NCBI GenBank assembly: GCA_003833135.1
Contig: QZLH01000241.1
Span: 1 to 15,532, forward strand
DNA length: 15,532 bases
Direction: 5' to 3'
From: Oehlia diaphana
Lineage: Eukaryota > Glomeromycota > Glomeromycetes > Glomerales > Glomeraceae
Positions 1 to 9,199 of the stretch are shown here, one piece after another. Below the pieces are notes generated by a model. It saw only the letters and a program-made list of their open reading frames with translations. It did not search any database and was not told the DNA's origin. The first letter of the stretch is position 1; each line of letters starts with the position of its first letter. The position numbers and the translations under genes were made by a program.

Positions 1-859
1 TATTTAATTTTAGAGTAACGGAAGATAAATTTTTGTAATTACTATTAAATATTAAATGTCTATCAAAAGCAGTTTCTTTAAATTCATCAAAAATAACTTC
101 ATTATCAGAAATAACTACATCTGGTTTAGAAGTGATAAGAATTTGATTTTTATTACCAGTAAAAACCAGTTTTTCCAATTTGTAGTGAAACCTAAACCAT
201 GTATTAATTCATGTAAAACGATATAAAGCATATCAAATTGTTTTGGTTGAATTAGTACATCAGAATCCGATGGAAAATGCCAATTAACTATGGAATTAAA
301 TGTTGCTATAATATCAATCGGAGCAAATTCAGGATGTTTTTTAAATTGATACTGTTTTACTAATGATTGAGGATAATATCAAGATAATCCATCATCATCC
401 AACAATAACATTTCTTGTGCTGGTTGAGCAGAACCTAAAAAAAATAAAATAAATTCATATTTAATATATATAATTATATATACAGTATATATATATTTTT
501 AAAGAATTACCTATTACAACAACTTTTCCTCCTTGTAATTTACAAAGATTAGGTTGAACTATACATAAATTAGTATAATTAACGGATAAAAATATGGGTG
601 ACTTTAAAATAAAAGTTTTTGAAATAATTTTTCTAGCTATCAAAATAGTGTCTTTGACTTTATTACAAATTTCTTCTGTTGCATTGTTACATTTAAATTC
701 TGTAATTTGTATTTTTGATTCATCCTCAAGTGCTCTCCTAGAATATTTTGATGGATCATCTGTTACGAGCGGACAAGCAACATTTCTTTTTACTTCATGA
801 TCTAAGGCATCAAAATAATCTACACATTGAGAAAAAACTAGTTCATTAAAAATATCAAA
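1..859 (-). pseudogene. Broken HExxHGLGF zinc-metalloprotease-like gene, runs off left edge
   Basis: Read on the minus strand, an open frame from about 859 down to 511 is followed by a 76-bp intron (435-510) and a second exon running off position 1. The second exon carries HELIHGLGF (HELIH at 199-213), a zinc-protease HExxH motif in the HExxHGLGF form that I know from an unnamed fungal secreted-protease-like family. Two lesions are visible. A TGA (379-381) interrupts the exon between DDDGLS and YYPQSLVKQ, where the family usually has a basic residue, so CGA to TGA is likely. A frameshift then lies just after the zinc motif, near 173-180. Past it the continuation is in another frame, with motifs such as KPDVVISDNEVIFDEFKETA. 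The start is unclear: in-frame stops lie above about 870, so an upstream exon or signal peptide is missing or unseen. Recognition of the family is fair; the breaks are read directly. Confidence 0.7.
435..510 (-). other. Intron in the metalloprotease pseudogene
   Basis: On the minus strand the donor is GTAATTC and the acceptor is T-rich ending in TTTTTTTAG. Removing 76 bp joins VVVIG to SAQPAQEM in one frame. The intron contains a TA-rich palindromic stretch (around 476-497) with the core tatatacagtatata, which recurs at 959-994. Confidence 0.75.
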
Positions 860-958
860 AAAATGAAAAATATGAAGAAATTATTTTTTAATTTAAAAAA
901 AGCCATCGTCGTGTATATTTTTGAGGAAAAGGGAAGGAAGAAGTATCAAAATTAAATC

Positions 959-994
959 TTATATATATACAGTATATATATATATATATATTTA
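959..994. repeat. TA dinucleotide tract with cagt core
   Basis: Nearly pure TA repeat interrupted by acag. The same core (tatatacagtatata) occurs at about 478-495 inside the intron of the neighbouring pseudogene. Probably simple-sequence DNA. Confidence 0.7.
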
Positions 995-2677
995 TTAAAA
1001 AAAAAAGGTCAAGAGTGGGTATTTATATATATAATTTGAAAAACTTTTTTTGTGTAGATGAATAATTTTTAACTTAATAAAGAAATTATTTGAAAACAAT
1101 CTAGATAAAATATTTTAAAATAATGTAGATTATTTTTGGAAACATTTGTAACTGATAAAGGGAAAAGGCAAGGGGAAATGTACGTCAATATGTGGAACTA
1201 GTCGTACTACATGTTACATTCCGCGATCATAAACATCATAAATGGGTACAAACAGCACAGCACAAAACCTTCAGGTAACAAAAGGGGACGGGAAAATTGT
1301 TTTAATCGATGAAATTTTTTTTCCTCTTCACGAAAAAAAAAATAAATAAAAAAAAAAAAGTTATTAATAAATACGATAGTTTTACAATTAATTAAATATT
1401 TTATGTTCATTCATTCATTATGACGATATCAAAACCAAAATTCGCCATCGTCTTTTGACCAAAGATATAAATAAGCCCTAAGGCGGAAGATCCCGCATGA
1501 GCCTTCTACTAAATTTGGATGAAAGGGTAACGTAAAAAATGTTGGACAAATTTCGTACAAGCCATAAAATGGACTAGTTTTAAATCAGGATAATTATTAC
1601 GACTGTTATCCCTAACCTAAAAATAGGTTAAAATAAATAGTGAATGAACCTTAGATGATTATTTGAAAAAATCACCGCCCAAATTTCCTTTATTTAACTA
1701 GTGAAATATTTTTAGCCGCGGGGTTGAATATTGATTCCTTGTTTTATAATATTACGTCATCCTTCTTTAATTCTTATTCCTTAACTGGCATCAATTTAAA
1801 TTCATGCATTTAATAACTAACGCATTTCAAAATGGATATTTTTTCCATTTAAATTATTTTATATATATATAAAAATATTACCTTAATTTAATAACATTAT
1901 TTAAAAATATCATAAAATTATATACATCGGATAATAGTGTAAATAATATGATAAAAATAATATTATAATAACAAAATAATTATTTAATTATTTATTTAAT
2001 TATAAACAAATTGTCCAGTCAATTTAAACAATTGATATCATTCGGGAATATGTTTCGATTGTCTCGTGTCTTGAATCATAATTAAAATCATTAGTTCTAC
2101 ATATTTACGAAGGATTAACTGCATTATCCAATAACAATATTAATATATGTGATATTATGAATGATATTTATGCCTTAGTCTAATAAAAAAAATCAGTATG
2201 TCGATCCTATTGCTGCATAATTTCATGTCAACTAATCATAATTGTTATTATGTTTATTATAATAATATTTTTTTAGTATAGTTCTTGAAGTTTATAAATG
2301 TTTCATAACCCCTTTAATAAATAACAGGAATCGGTCAGTCATTGGTAATTTTTCTAATTATACGTCGTATTTACTGTTATACACCCACGTGACTTATTTC
2401 CCTCCATTGTATTACATAACTAAAATTTTGTAATTTTTGAGTGGGGGATTTTCGTGCATTAATAACTCAAATGAGATAAACTATGTATATATATAATCGT
2501 GAGATTTAACATGTAAACAATCTTTTTTAAATAACTTTTAGTTCAGTCTTGAACAAATTAAGACTAGTTGAATCGTTTGAAAAAACGGTCTTATAGTCTA
2601 TGGCGCAGCTGATTTATTTATTTATCTTTGCAGATCCTTACATAATTGTTATTTTTGGTCAAAGACCAGAGAAATAG

Positions 2678-2729
2678 TTCGGTCATTAGAAATACTGCGG
2701 TGACCAATAGGAATTAAATGCTACTAATA
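2678..2729 (+). repeat. Left arm of 52-bp inverted repeat (pair at 5215-5266)
   Basis: This 52-bp stretch matches the reverse complement of 5215-5266 at roughly 47 positions, with two single-base indels. The longest exact shared block is gtgaccaataggaattaa, which includes a CCAAT box. The two arms face each other about 2.5 kb apart and enclose the membrane-protein gene. Confidence 0.8.
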
Positions 2730-2850
2730 TATTGGGTGACAACCAAAATAAGTTATGTCGCATTAGACTATTATTTGAGTTTTAAATCATCCAATAATAT
2801 ATAATTCTAAAATTATATATTAAAGTACATAGATCAAAATCATAAGACCG

Positions 2851-2866
2851 TGTGAACCGGTTCACA
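2851..2866. promoter_or_regulatory. Perfect 16-bp palindrome containing AACCGGTT
   Basis: TGTGAACCGGTTCACA reads the same on both strands. The core AACCGGTT is the consensus of Grainyhead/CP2-type factors, a family that also exists in fungi. It lies about 0.8 kb upstream of the gene at 3667 and is GC-rich for its surroundings. The dyad is seen directly; its use as a binding site is inference. Confidence 0.35.
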
Positions 2867-3015
2867 GAATTCTAACGGTACCAATCCAACCTTAATCTTT
2901 AATCTTCATTGAATACATCATCGATAAATTTCAAACAAAATTTTGTTTAGTGCAAAAGTTGTCATTTCTTTCGGTTGATGCAATGTTAAATTGTTAACTT
3001 ACGCTGTTTGAATCG

Positions 3016-3061
3016 GAAATTTGGATTCGATTATCGATTTCTTAGATTCAAATCCAATTTC
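3016..3061. repeat. Imperfect hairpin, 15-bp arms
   Basis: Arms gaaatttggattcga (3016-3030) and ttcaaatccaatttc (3047-3061) are imperfect reverse complements, with a 16-base loop. It is not a tRNA: there is no acceptor stem or cloverleaf around it. Confidence 0.4.
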
Positions 3062-3666
3062 TAAATGATCAGCATTTAAATGGTATTGTAAGAAATGTCC
3101 ATACGTTGAAATTATGAAAAAAAAAAAAATGCTAAATATCATATAAAAGCGAAAAAAAAAAATTTTTATTCTAACATTTTTGGTTAGTCAGTTATCTCAT
3201 TGTTAAGCTTTTATTAGAAATAAATAAAGCCACTAATACCAAATTAAAGAAATTTCTTATCATATGATGTCTATGATAGGCAAGAAGATAGTGCAACCGT
3301 TGTTCCCATTTATACGATCTGAAAGATATCTTTTACTTATAACCTAATATAATGCTCTTATCCATTAATTTTATAAACAATATTACGCCGTTACTCTATT
3401 GTATTTGTAATAAGAGATTATGCGTGTTCAGTCATATGTTCCATTATAAGTATGACTCGTAAATAAATATAAAGTCCTATACTCATATACCTGATGAACA
3501 TAAATACCATTTAGATATCTCTTTATTGAACTAATAAAATTCTGAAATCTCCCTAAAAGTATTTGTCCCGATCGAAATTCATAAACTTACAAGGAATAAT
3601 ACTATTATTACTATACTTGTCAACCAATATCATATTTACCGTAATTGAAGTTTAGTTACTAGTAAA

Positions 3667-4671
3667 ATGTCAACTTTGCAAGATTTAATACGCACATTAG
3701 AAGATCCTGCACCCCAATATGTATTAGGCTGCATACCAGTCATTGTAACGATAGGAACAGCCCCGGACAATGGTCTGGGGAATAAGCTATTATGGATTAT
3801 GAGGTGTCTCGGCTGCCCATTTACGGGGTTGTTTTATGTTTTAAACGTAAAAGACGACCCAATATCAACAACTACATATTGGCTCAATTCAGATCGATTT
3901 AAGGAAGATGGAAACCCGATTTCATTCAGACCTTTTGGACATCATGCTAAAGAAATAAATTTATCCGACCAAGATCCACAAGTGATTCAATCACTTGAGG
4001 AGTGCATCGCAGAAGCAAGTCCTCTCGATCGGCTCTCATCATTGGCTTCTGCCTATTACGTATTTGTAGGTATTTTTGCGGGTCTAACTAAGGCAATGCA
4101 TATAGTGAATTGCACCGAAGAGGATTGGCCCTATCTCCCATTATCATTAAGCTGGACCCTACCAGTGGTCTATAAAAGGGTCTTTGGGGGGAGAATGGTA
4201 GTTAGAGACCCTAGAGAAAGGTTAGAAAAATTAGAGAAGGATCCCAATGAAAGAATAGAAGAGCTAGAAAATAGGACATATATTGTTGTTAGAGATCTCC
4301 CAGACCACATTAAAAATCCCAAAGATGCCAGTATATTTGTGGTCACTTATGTCTTGTTCTCATTAATAATTCCTTGGATAACAGTGCCACTTGCTTATTA
4401 CAGTCGTCCGATCGGATTTGGCTGCAGGAGCAGATATATCTCTGTTTTGTGCTCTATCTGGACATTTAACAGTACTATCGCATATATTTCCCATGTTTTA
4501 GGAGAAAAATCTGTGTATAGCCGACGTATTCTTAGCATTTGGTTTTACTTTTCTGGTATTATAGTAGCAATCCTTTTGCTAGTATTAGCATTATTAAGTC
4601 GTACGCGATCATGGTGGGTAGATTTATTCGGAGACACCTGTAGTTTAACATGTTCAAGTCAAGATTATTAA
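3667..4671 (+). CDS. Multi-pass membrane protein of unknown function (334 aa)
   Basis: Single uninterrupted ATG-to-TAA frame with balanced codon use and higher GC than the flanks, so it is almost certainly a real gene. I recognise no named domain. Likely membrane segments are about residues 126-147, 221-244, 258-277 and 288-310, with weaker hydrophobic stretches at 18-30, 41-60 and 157-169. There is no obvious cleavable signal peptide. A charged loop at about 180-203 (RERLEKLEKDPNERIEELEN) looks like a short coiled coil between the membrane blocks. The C-terminal tail has Cys-Ser-Leu-Thr-Cys near its end. Possible polyadenylation signal AATAAA at 4875-4880. No intron is needed, unlike the gene at 5780. 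An inverted repeat (2678-2729 and 5215-5266) flanks the gene. It may be a lineage-specific family; function unknown. Confidence 0.8.
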   Translation: MSTLQDLIRTLEDPAPQYVLGCIPVIVTIGTAPDNGLGNKLLWIMRCLGCPFTGLFYVLNVKDDPISTTTYWLNSDRFKEDGNPISFRPFGHHAKEINLSDQDPQVIQSLEECIAEASPLDRLSSLASAYYVFVGIFAGLTKAMHIVNCTEEDWPYLPLSLSWTLPVVYKRVFGGRMVVRDPRERLEKLEKDPNERIEELENRTYIVVRDLPDHIKNPKDASIFVVTYVLFSLIIPWITVPLAYYSRPIGFGCRSRYISVLCSIWTFNSTIAYISHVLGEKSVYSRRILSIWFYFSGIIVAILLLVLALLSRTRSWWVDLFGDTCSLTCSSQDY

Positions 4672-5200
4672 CATATTAATAATTTGGCTACTATTTAGCT
4701 TATTTGTATTTTTAATCTTAGTATGATTATAAACTATTATATGATAAATTACTTTGTTTGAAATAATAGTTAATGATTCATAACTGTTTCGCGCTAACGA
4801 CGAAATGTTACTATATAATTTGACAATATTTAGGACTTTTAAGTATTCCACAAATTATTTTAAATAATCTACAGAATAAAATATCTAAATAATTTAATTA
4901 ACGGGAGTTTAATTTAGTCGAATGAAATGAAATAAAACAAAATAGGCATTCAACTTCTCTCTTTTTGCCACCATCAAATAAATTGATACCTTTTTTTTTT
5001 TAATGGAGAGCAAAATTGTTTTGATGATTTCGATTTATTTTATGTTGTAATAACAAGAATGCCTAAATCTGAAAAAAAAAATTTTAGATCTAATGAAACA
5101 AATTATCCATGGAATTTCCAGTATTTAAGCAAGAATATCTACGGTTAATATCTGGTCTTTATACTGAAGCTTAAAATATTCTGGAATGGGTTTACTACAA
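4672..5200. other. Gene-free 3' flank
   Basis: AT-rich sequence after the membrane-protein gene, with AATAAA at 4875-4880 as a possible poly(A) signal. No coding frame is supported on either strand. Confidence 0.5.
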
Positions 5201-5367
5201 AATCCTGACATCATTATTAGTAGCGTTAATTCCTATTGGTCACTGCAGTATTCCTAAATGACCGAAGCAAATGGCCGAATATACGTTTGATTATTTTTTT
5301 TAGGAAAAAATCTTCTGAATTTGAGTCAGGATTTTATGTTGTTGGGATTTTGATTTGTCGGGATATT
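5201..5367. repeat. Small cluster of AATCCTGACA / TGTCGGGATT-type repeats
   Basis: One copy of aatcctgaca lies at 5201-5210. Three diverged copies in the opposite orientation lie near 5326 (tcaggatt), 5342 (ttgggatt) and 5358 (tcgggata), spaced 16 bp apart. The same word, also with about 15-bp spacing, makes up the cluster at 13082-13213, so these are probably dispersed pieces of one repeat family. Confidence 0.5.
5215..5266 (-). repeat. Right arm of 52-bp inverted repeat (pair at 2678-2729)
   Basis: Its reverse complement aligns to 2678-2729 at about 47 of 53 aligned columns, including ttcggtcatt, aatactgc and gtgaccaataggaattaa. It sits inside the aatcctgaca repeat cluster, which suggests both arms come from a mobile or repeated element rather than from gene-specific control sequence. 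Confidence 0.8.
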
Positions 5368-5427
5368 TTATCTTATAAAAATATCGATCATTTAATCCCA
5401 CATATTCCTAATCGACTGGCATACTAA

Positions 5428-5565
5428 TCAGAAAATCGATTTTTGGAGCTTGTGATATCACAAAAAGCATATAAACAAATAGATGTTCAAGTTGCCGGAA
5501 TGTTCTTCGTGATGAGTAACGCCCAAAGCAAAAAAAGAGCTAAAGAAAAGGAGAAAGATAAATAG
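5428..5565 (+). pseudogene. Unrecognised open stretch with Lys-rich end, possible exon remnant
   Basis: Between an in-frame TAA ending at 5427 and a TAG at 5563-5565, 45 codons are open. They contain LVISQKAYKQIDVQVAGMFF followed by a basic end, SNAQSKKRAKEKEKDK. The residue mix looks protein-like and is GC-richer than its surroundings, but there is no good start codon before an internal ATG and I do not recognise the family. It could be the last exon of a decayed gene, perhaps carried by the repeat element just upstream. A 14-bp palindrome (ttgtgatatcacaa, 5450-5463) lies within it. Confidence 0.25.
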
Positions 5566-5738
5566 GAATTTATAAATAATTTGTAATATAATTTTCTTTG
5601 CTTTAATAATTGTATTAAACTTACAAATATTTTGCTTGAATAATTATGTTAATTGGATCAAAAAATTTATTATTTCAATTACACGTTTTTTAATGTAACA
5701 AACACATTATTTATAATAACTTCACGGGTTATTGCATT

Positions 5739-5783
5739 ATGTTACGCAAAGATTTTCTCATACGAAATTTTTATTTTCAATGA
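5739..5783 (+). promoter_or_regulatory. Upstream ORF (14 codons) overlapping the PAW-BTB start codon
   Basis: An ATG at 5739 opens a 14-codon frame whose TGA (5781-5783) overlaps the next ATG (5780-5782) as ATGA. If the transcript starts upstream of 5739, this uORF would precede the main start and could limit translation or allow stop-start reinitiation. The overlap is read directly; the transcript start is unknown. Confidence 0.35.
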
Positions 5784-7949
5784 ATTTAAATCAATTTAAA
5801 GAGACAATCTGTCCTTCGTCACAAGATGAAGAAATAGCTATTTCCATTATAAAAGATTCTTCTTCAGAATTATTTGTCGAAAATTCATTTACATACGGTT
5901 TATTTAATGACAAATATCCACTTCATTTAATAAGGTTGAATAATGTTTCAGAAAATTTTTCGATTTTTAAAAATAGAATTTCTTACAATACTACAAATGA
6001 TTCTTATTATGAAAATGGGATTACAAAAAATAAATATCTCGAATTTTGGGATAAAGGTGCTTTAGAATACGATAATATTATTTATGTACCTGCCTATGGA
6101 CAGAATAGGTAATTAATTGCAAAAAAATTTCTAATAAAAATAATAATAATAATAATAATAACTAACTTTTTTTATTTTTACGTTAGAGTATTTTTATCTA
6201 GCTTTAATTCAAATAGATTAGGTTATATTATATGGAAATTTGATTATAATGATCCTTATAAACAACAGAAAGAATTTACAATCTTTTCTTTAATATTCAA
6301 ATCAGATGATATATTATTTGACTCCGCCACTGTTGAGTGGTTTATCGCGCCTTTATTAAAAAATAAAAACTTGAACAATAACATTAATAATTCGGAATTA
6401 GGTTGGAAAAAACTTCCTGCATTTTCAGGAGAATTAAATTTAAGTGATATGGTTAAAGGAGAATCAGGATTTATGTTAAAAGTTGTATTATCAAATAGGA
6501 TGGCTCGGATATTTAATCAAAAGATGCATGAATACGGAGTTTTAAGGGATACTAAAGGAACATTTGGATTGGATGTTTGTATTGAATTAATTCAACGACA
6601 AAAAAGCTTTAGTAATTTATTAGAAGATAATATGAGATTAAAAGTAGATGATAGCAATAAAAAAGATATTGTTTCTGGATTATTCAATAATAAATATAAA
6701 TTTAATATATTACCAAATGAAAAGAAGAAAAATTTATTCAATCATAGAATTTCATATAACACAAGAACCGATGCTTATTATGAAAATGGAATTACGACTA
6801 ATAAATATTTAAAAAAGTGGAATCGTGGAGCCTTGGAATTTTATAATATCGCTTATAATGTTGAATATAATTGGAGAAAGTAAGTACAAATTAATTATAA
6901 TAAATTATATTAATCTAACGTATTAATAATATTATTTTAGATTATATTTAGCTAGGGAAAAAGAAAAAGATGTATATGATGAAACTGATGAAAATGAAGA
7001 AGATGGGAATCATTCAAGTTCGGGATATATAAAATGGAAGTTTGATTACAGACCCGGAAATTTTATTATTAAAACATTATCAATGAAATTAACTCAATAT
7101 ACATGGCATGATGATGCAGAAATTAAAATATCAATAATTCCATTAGCAACGAGACAAAATGAAGCGTCGCTAAATTGGAATCCAGTTTCATGTGATTTTA
7201 TTTCTGGGTTATCATTATATTGGGTTTATAAAAAATCTGATTCAATATTGGATCTTTCATCATTTGTTAAAGGCGAATATGGTTTTATTTTAAAAATTCA
7301 ATTATTAGGAAATAGTGATTGGGTAACTTGGGATAAATCTCAAATATTTAGACAAGAGATGGATAGATTAGGACCTTTAATTGATGATGATGAAAATTTT
7401 GGGATGGATATAAAAGTTGAACTTGAACCCGATATTATATGTGAAGAATCATCTAAATATGGATTTAACAAAAATGAAATAATTTTAAATGACCAAAATA
7501 CAAGTGATTTTATAATTAAATTAAAAGATTCAATTTTTGAAGATAAAGAAGTAGTTTATCATGTTCATAAGTCTATTTTAAATTATTATTCAGAATATTT
7601 TAAGGGATTGTTTAGTTCACAAATGATTGAAGCAACAGATAGAATATTAACCCTCTCAGAAATATCTACTAACTCATTTGAAAATATTCTTAACTTTATG
7701 TATACAGGACAAGTTAAAGATGTTTTGATCGATTTGGAAGAATGGATAGATTTACTTTATGGATCTTCAAGATTTATAATTCCATTTTTAATTCAAAAGT
7801 GCGAAAAATCTATTTCAAAGTATGTTAATAATGATAATGTAGAAGAAATTACAAAGATTGCAACAGATTGTGGTGCAGAACAATTACTTAGATATTGTCA
7901 AAAGTTGGAAAGTAAAAATAGGGATGCTTTATATCTATTAGATATATAA
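5780..7949 (+). CDS. Two-module PAW-like (peptide:N-glycanase C-terminal type) protein with BTB/POZ domain
   Basis: Three exons (5780-6108, 6187-6879, 6941-7949) join to 676 codons plus TAA. Residues 66-246 and 297-502 are two similar modules. Each has RISYNT..D.YYENGI, a W..GALE..NI block, an [LV][FY]L strand, I.WKFDY, and a late IFxQ.M block followed by FG[LM]D..[IV]EL. This order matches the PAW domain at the C-terminus of peptide:N-glycanase, which binds N-glycan mannose. The duplicated unit starts further upstream: GLFNDKY (40-46) pairs with GLFNNKY (274-280). Residues 529-628 are a BTB/POZ domain (SDFIIKL, YHVHKSILNYYSEYFKGLF, NILNFMYTG), with a short BACK-like tail to 676. BTB proteins usually dimerise and recruit Cullin-3, so this could be a glycan-reading ubiquitin-ligase adaptor (inference). 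No transglutaminase-like catalytic core is present. The start at 5780 is the first in-frame ATG; 5732 is only TTG. AATAAA at 8101-8110 may be the poly(A) signal. Confidence 0.85.
6109..6186 (+). other. Intron 1 of the PAW-BTB gene (78 bp, phase 2)
   Basis: Donor gtaatt, branch-like ctaac (taactaac at 6160-6167), acceptor cgttag. Splicing rebuilds Arg110 and continues into VFLSSF. It contains a (TAA)n microsatellite. Confidence 0.85.
6141..6161 (+). repeat. (TAA)7 microsatellite inside intron 1
   Basis: Seven uninterrupted taa units directly before the branch-site-like ctaac. Likely length-polymorphic between isolates. Confidence 0.9.
6880..6940 (+). other. Intron 2 of the PAW-BTB gene (61 bp, phase 2)
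   Basis: Donor gtaagt, branch-like ctaac (6915-6919), acceptor attttag. Splicing rebuilds Lys341 and continues into LYLAREK. Its position and phase match intron 1 relative to the repeated protein module. Confidence 0.9.
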
Positions 7950-8483
7950 CTTTATATATATAATTCACCTAAAACTAACTTATATTTTTTCATATTTAAT
8001 CTCATCTTTTTCATTTTTCAACATCACAAAATTTGAGTATAATAATTTAATTCAATCTTTGATTTAATTTATATTTTTAAGATTGTTAATGTTAGTATTA
8101 AATAAATAAAGCAGTTTATTAAGAAAAATAAAATCAAAATAAATAGAATTAAATATTTTTTATATATGAAAATACTAAATTAATACCTTTACTAATTAGT
8201 ACATCTTATTTTAATTATATTATTGAATAGTTTTAAGAAATGTAATTATAGAAGGAATTAACTGTATATATAAATTACTATTAAATTACTTAAAATTAAA
8301 AAATATATATATTAATTAAGCAAATTAAAATATAATTATTTATATTTATAAAATTAATTTTTTTATTTAAAATTAGATATGAAAATTTAAAAATTATTAA
8401 TTTTAAGTTTAAATAGCATAAATAATTTTAAATAATAATTTATATATATATATAATTTAAGTATAAGACTAATTTTAATCTAG

Positions 8484-8522
8484 AGTGATTTAACCCAGAT
8501 GATTTAACCTACTAGTAAATTT
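8484..8522 (+). repeat. Diverged direct repeat, copy A (agtgatttaac...)
   Basis: agtgatttaac followed by a second atttaacc and gtaaatt. It aligns without large gaps to 10034-10073; most differences are transitions. The two copies are about 1.55 kb apart in the same orientation. Confidence 0.5.
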
Positions 8523-9199
8523 TATATAATTATATAAATTATAAAATTGGATAATTATTAAAATACTTTTACTAGTAATAACTTTTTATAATTATCTTAA
8601 TAAATAAAAATTTAATAAACTTAATATATATATATATAAATATTAATTATTATTTTATGACAATATATAATTTGTATTTAAAATTCTTTTTATGTAAAAA
8701 AATTAGTATTTAATTATGCAATTTTTAAAGTTAATAATAACTAATTTTAGTAAAAATCAAAAATTTTAAGATTTTCATAAAATTTATTAATAAAATTATT
8801 TTTTACTTCTTAAGTAATATGATTCTTCATAAAAAATTACATATATTTAAGTAATTAAAAGTAATATTAATATTTTATTAACAAGTTGCATCTGAAAAGT
8901 AAATTTAAAAAAATAGAAAAAGTTGGCTCAATGAAAATTTTTATATAAGTATTATAATAAAAAAAAAATTAAAATTAAATAGAGCAAAATCTGAAAAATA
9001 AAAGTTTACTAAGGTTCAATTATATATAACATAAAAATAATTAAGTTATAAAATTGTAATTTTTAATAAATTAATAAAATAATAAGTCGTTTAAAAAAAC
9101 CTGACATGACTACTGACTGATATATAAATATAAAGGAATATAAAGGAATATAAATATTAATTTTTGACATAAAATAAATAAACATAATTACATAAATAA

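Larger units (their letters stand above)
860..3666. other. Gene-free AT-rich spacer
   Basis: No convincing coding frame in 2.8 kb on either strand. It holds homopolymer A and T runs (1310-1362, 3118-3170), a TA tract at 959-994, an E-box CACGTG at 2386-2391, a 16-bp palindrome at 2851-2866 and half of an inverted repeat at 2678-2729. The right end presumably contains the promoter of the gene at 3667, but I cannot pinpoint it. Confidence 0.6.

Noticed and set aside
594..800. 68-codon plus-strand frame
   Set aside because: Antisense shadow of the metalloprotease pseudogene, whose translation is clearly more protein-like.
1207..1410. 67-codon minus-strand frame rich in Phe
   Set aside because: It results from A/T homopolymer runs; no domain and no coding-like composition.
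3016..3061. tRNA gene
   Set aside because: A ttcaaatcc string resembles a B box, but there is no acceptor stem, D arm or anticodon arm. I found no tRNA or rRNA elsewhere.
4654..4851. 65-codon minus-strand frame
   Set aside because: Lies in the AT-rich 3' flank of the membrane-protein gene; no domain and poor composition.
5236..5427. 63-codon plus-strand frame
   Set aside because: Lies in the repeat cluster and inverted-repeat arm; the translation has no coding character.
5732..5779. Upstream extension of the PAW-BTB protein starting at 5732
   Set aside because: The codon there is TTG, not ATG. The first in-frame ATG is 5780, and the extra 16 residues look like leader sequence in the wrong context.
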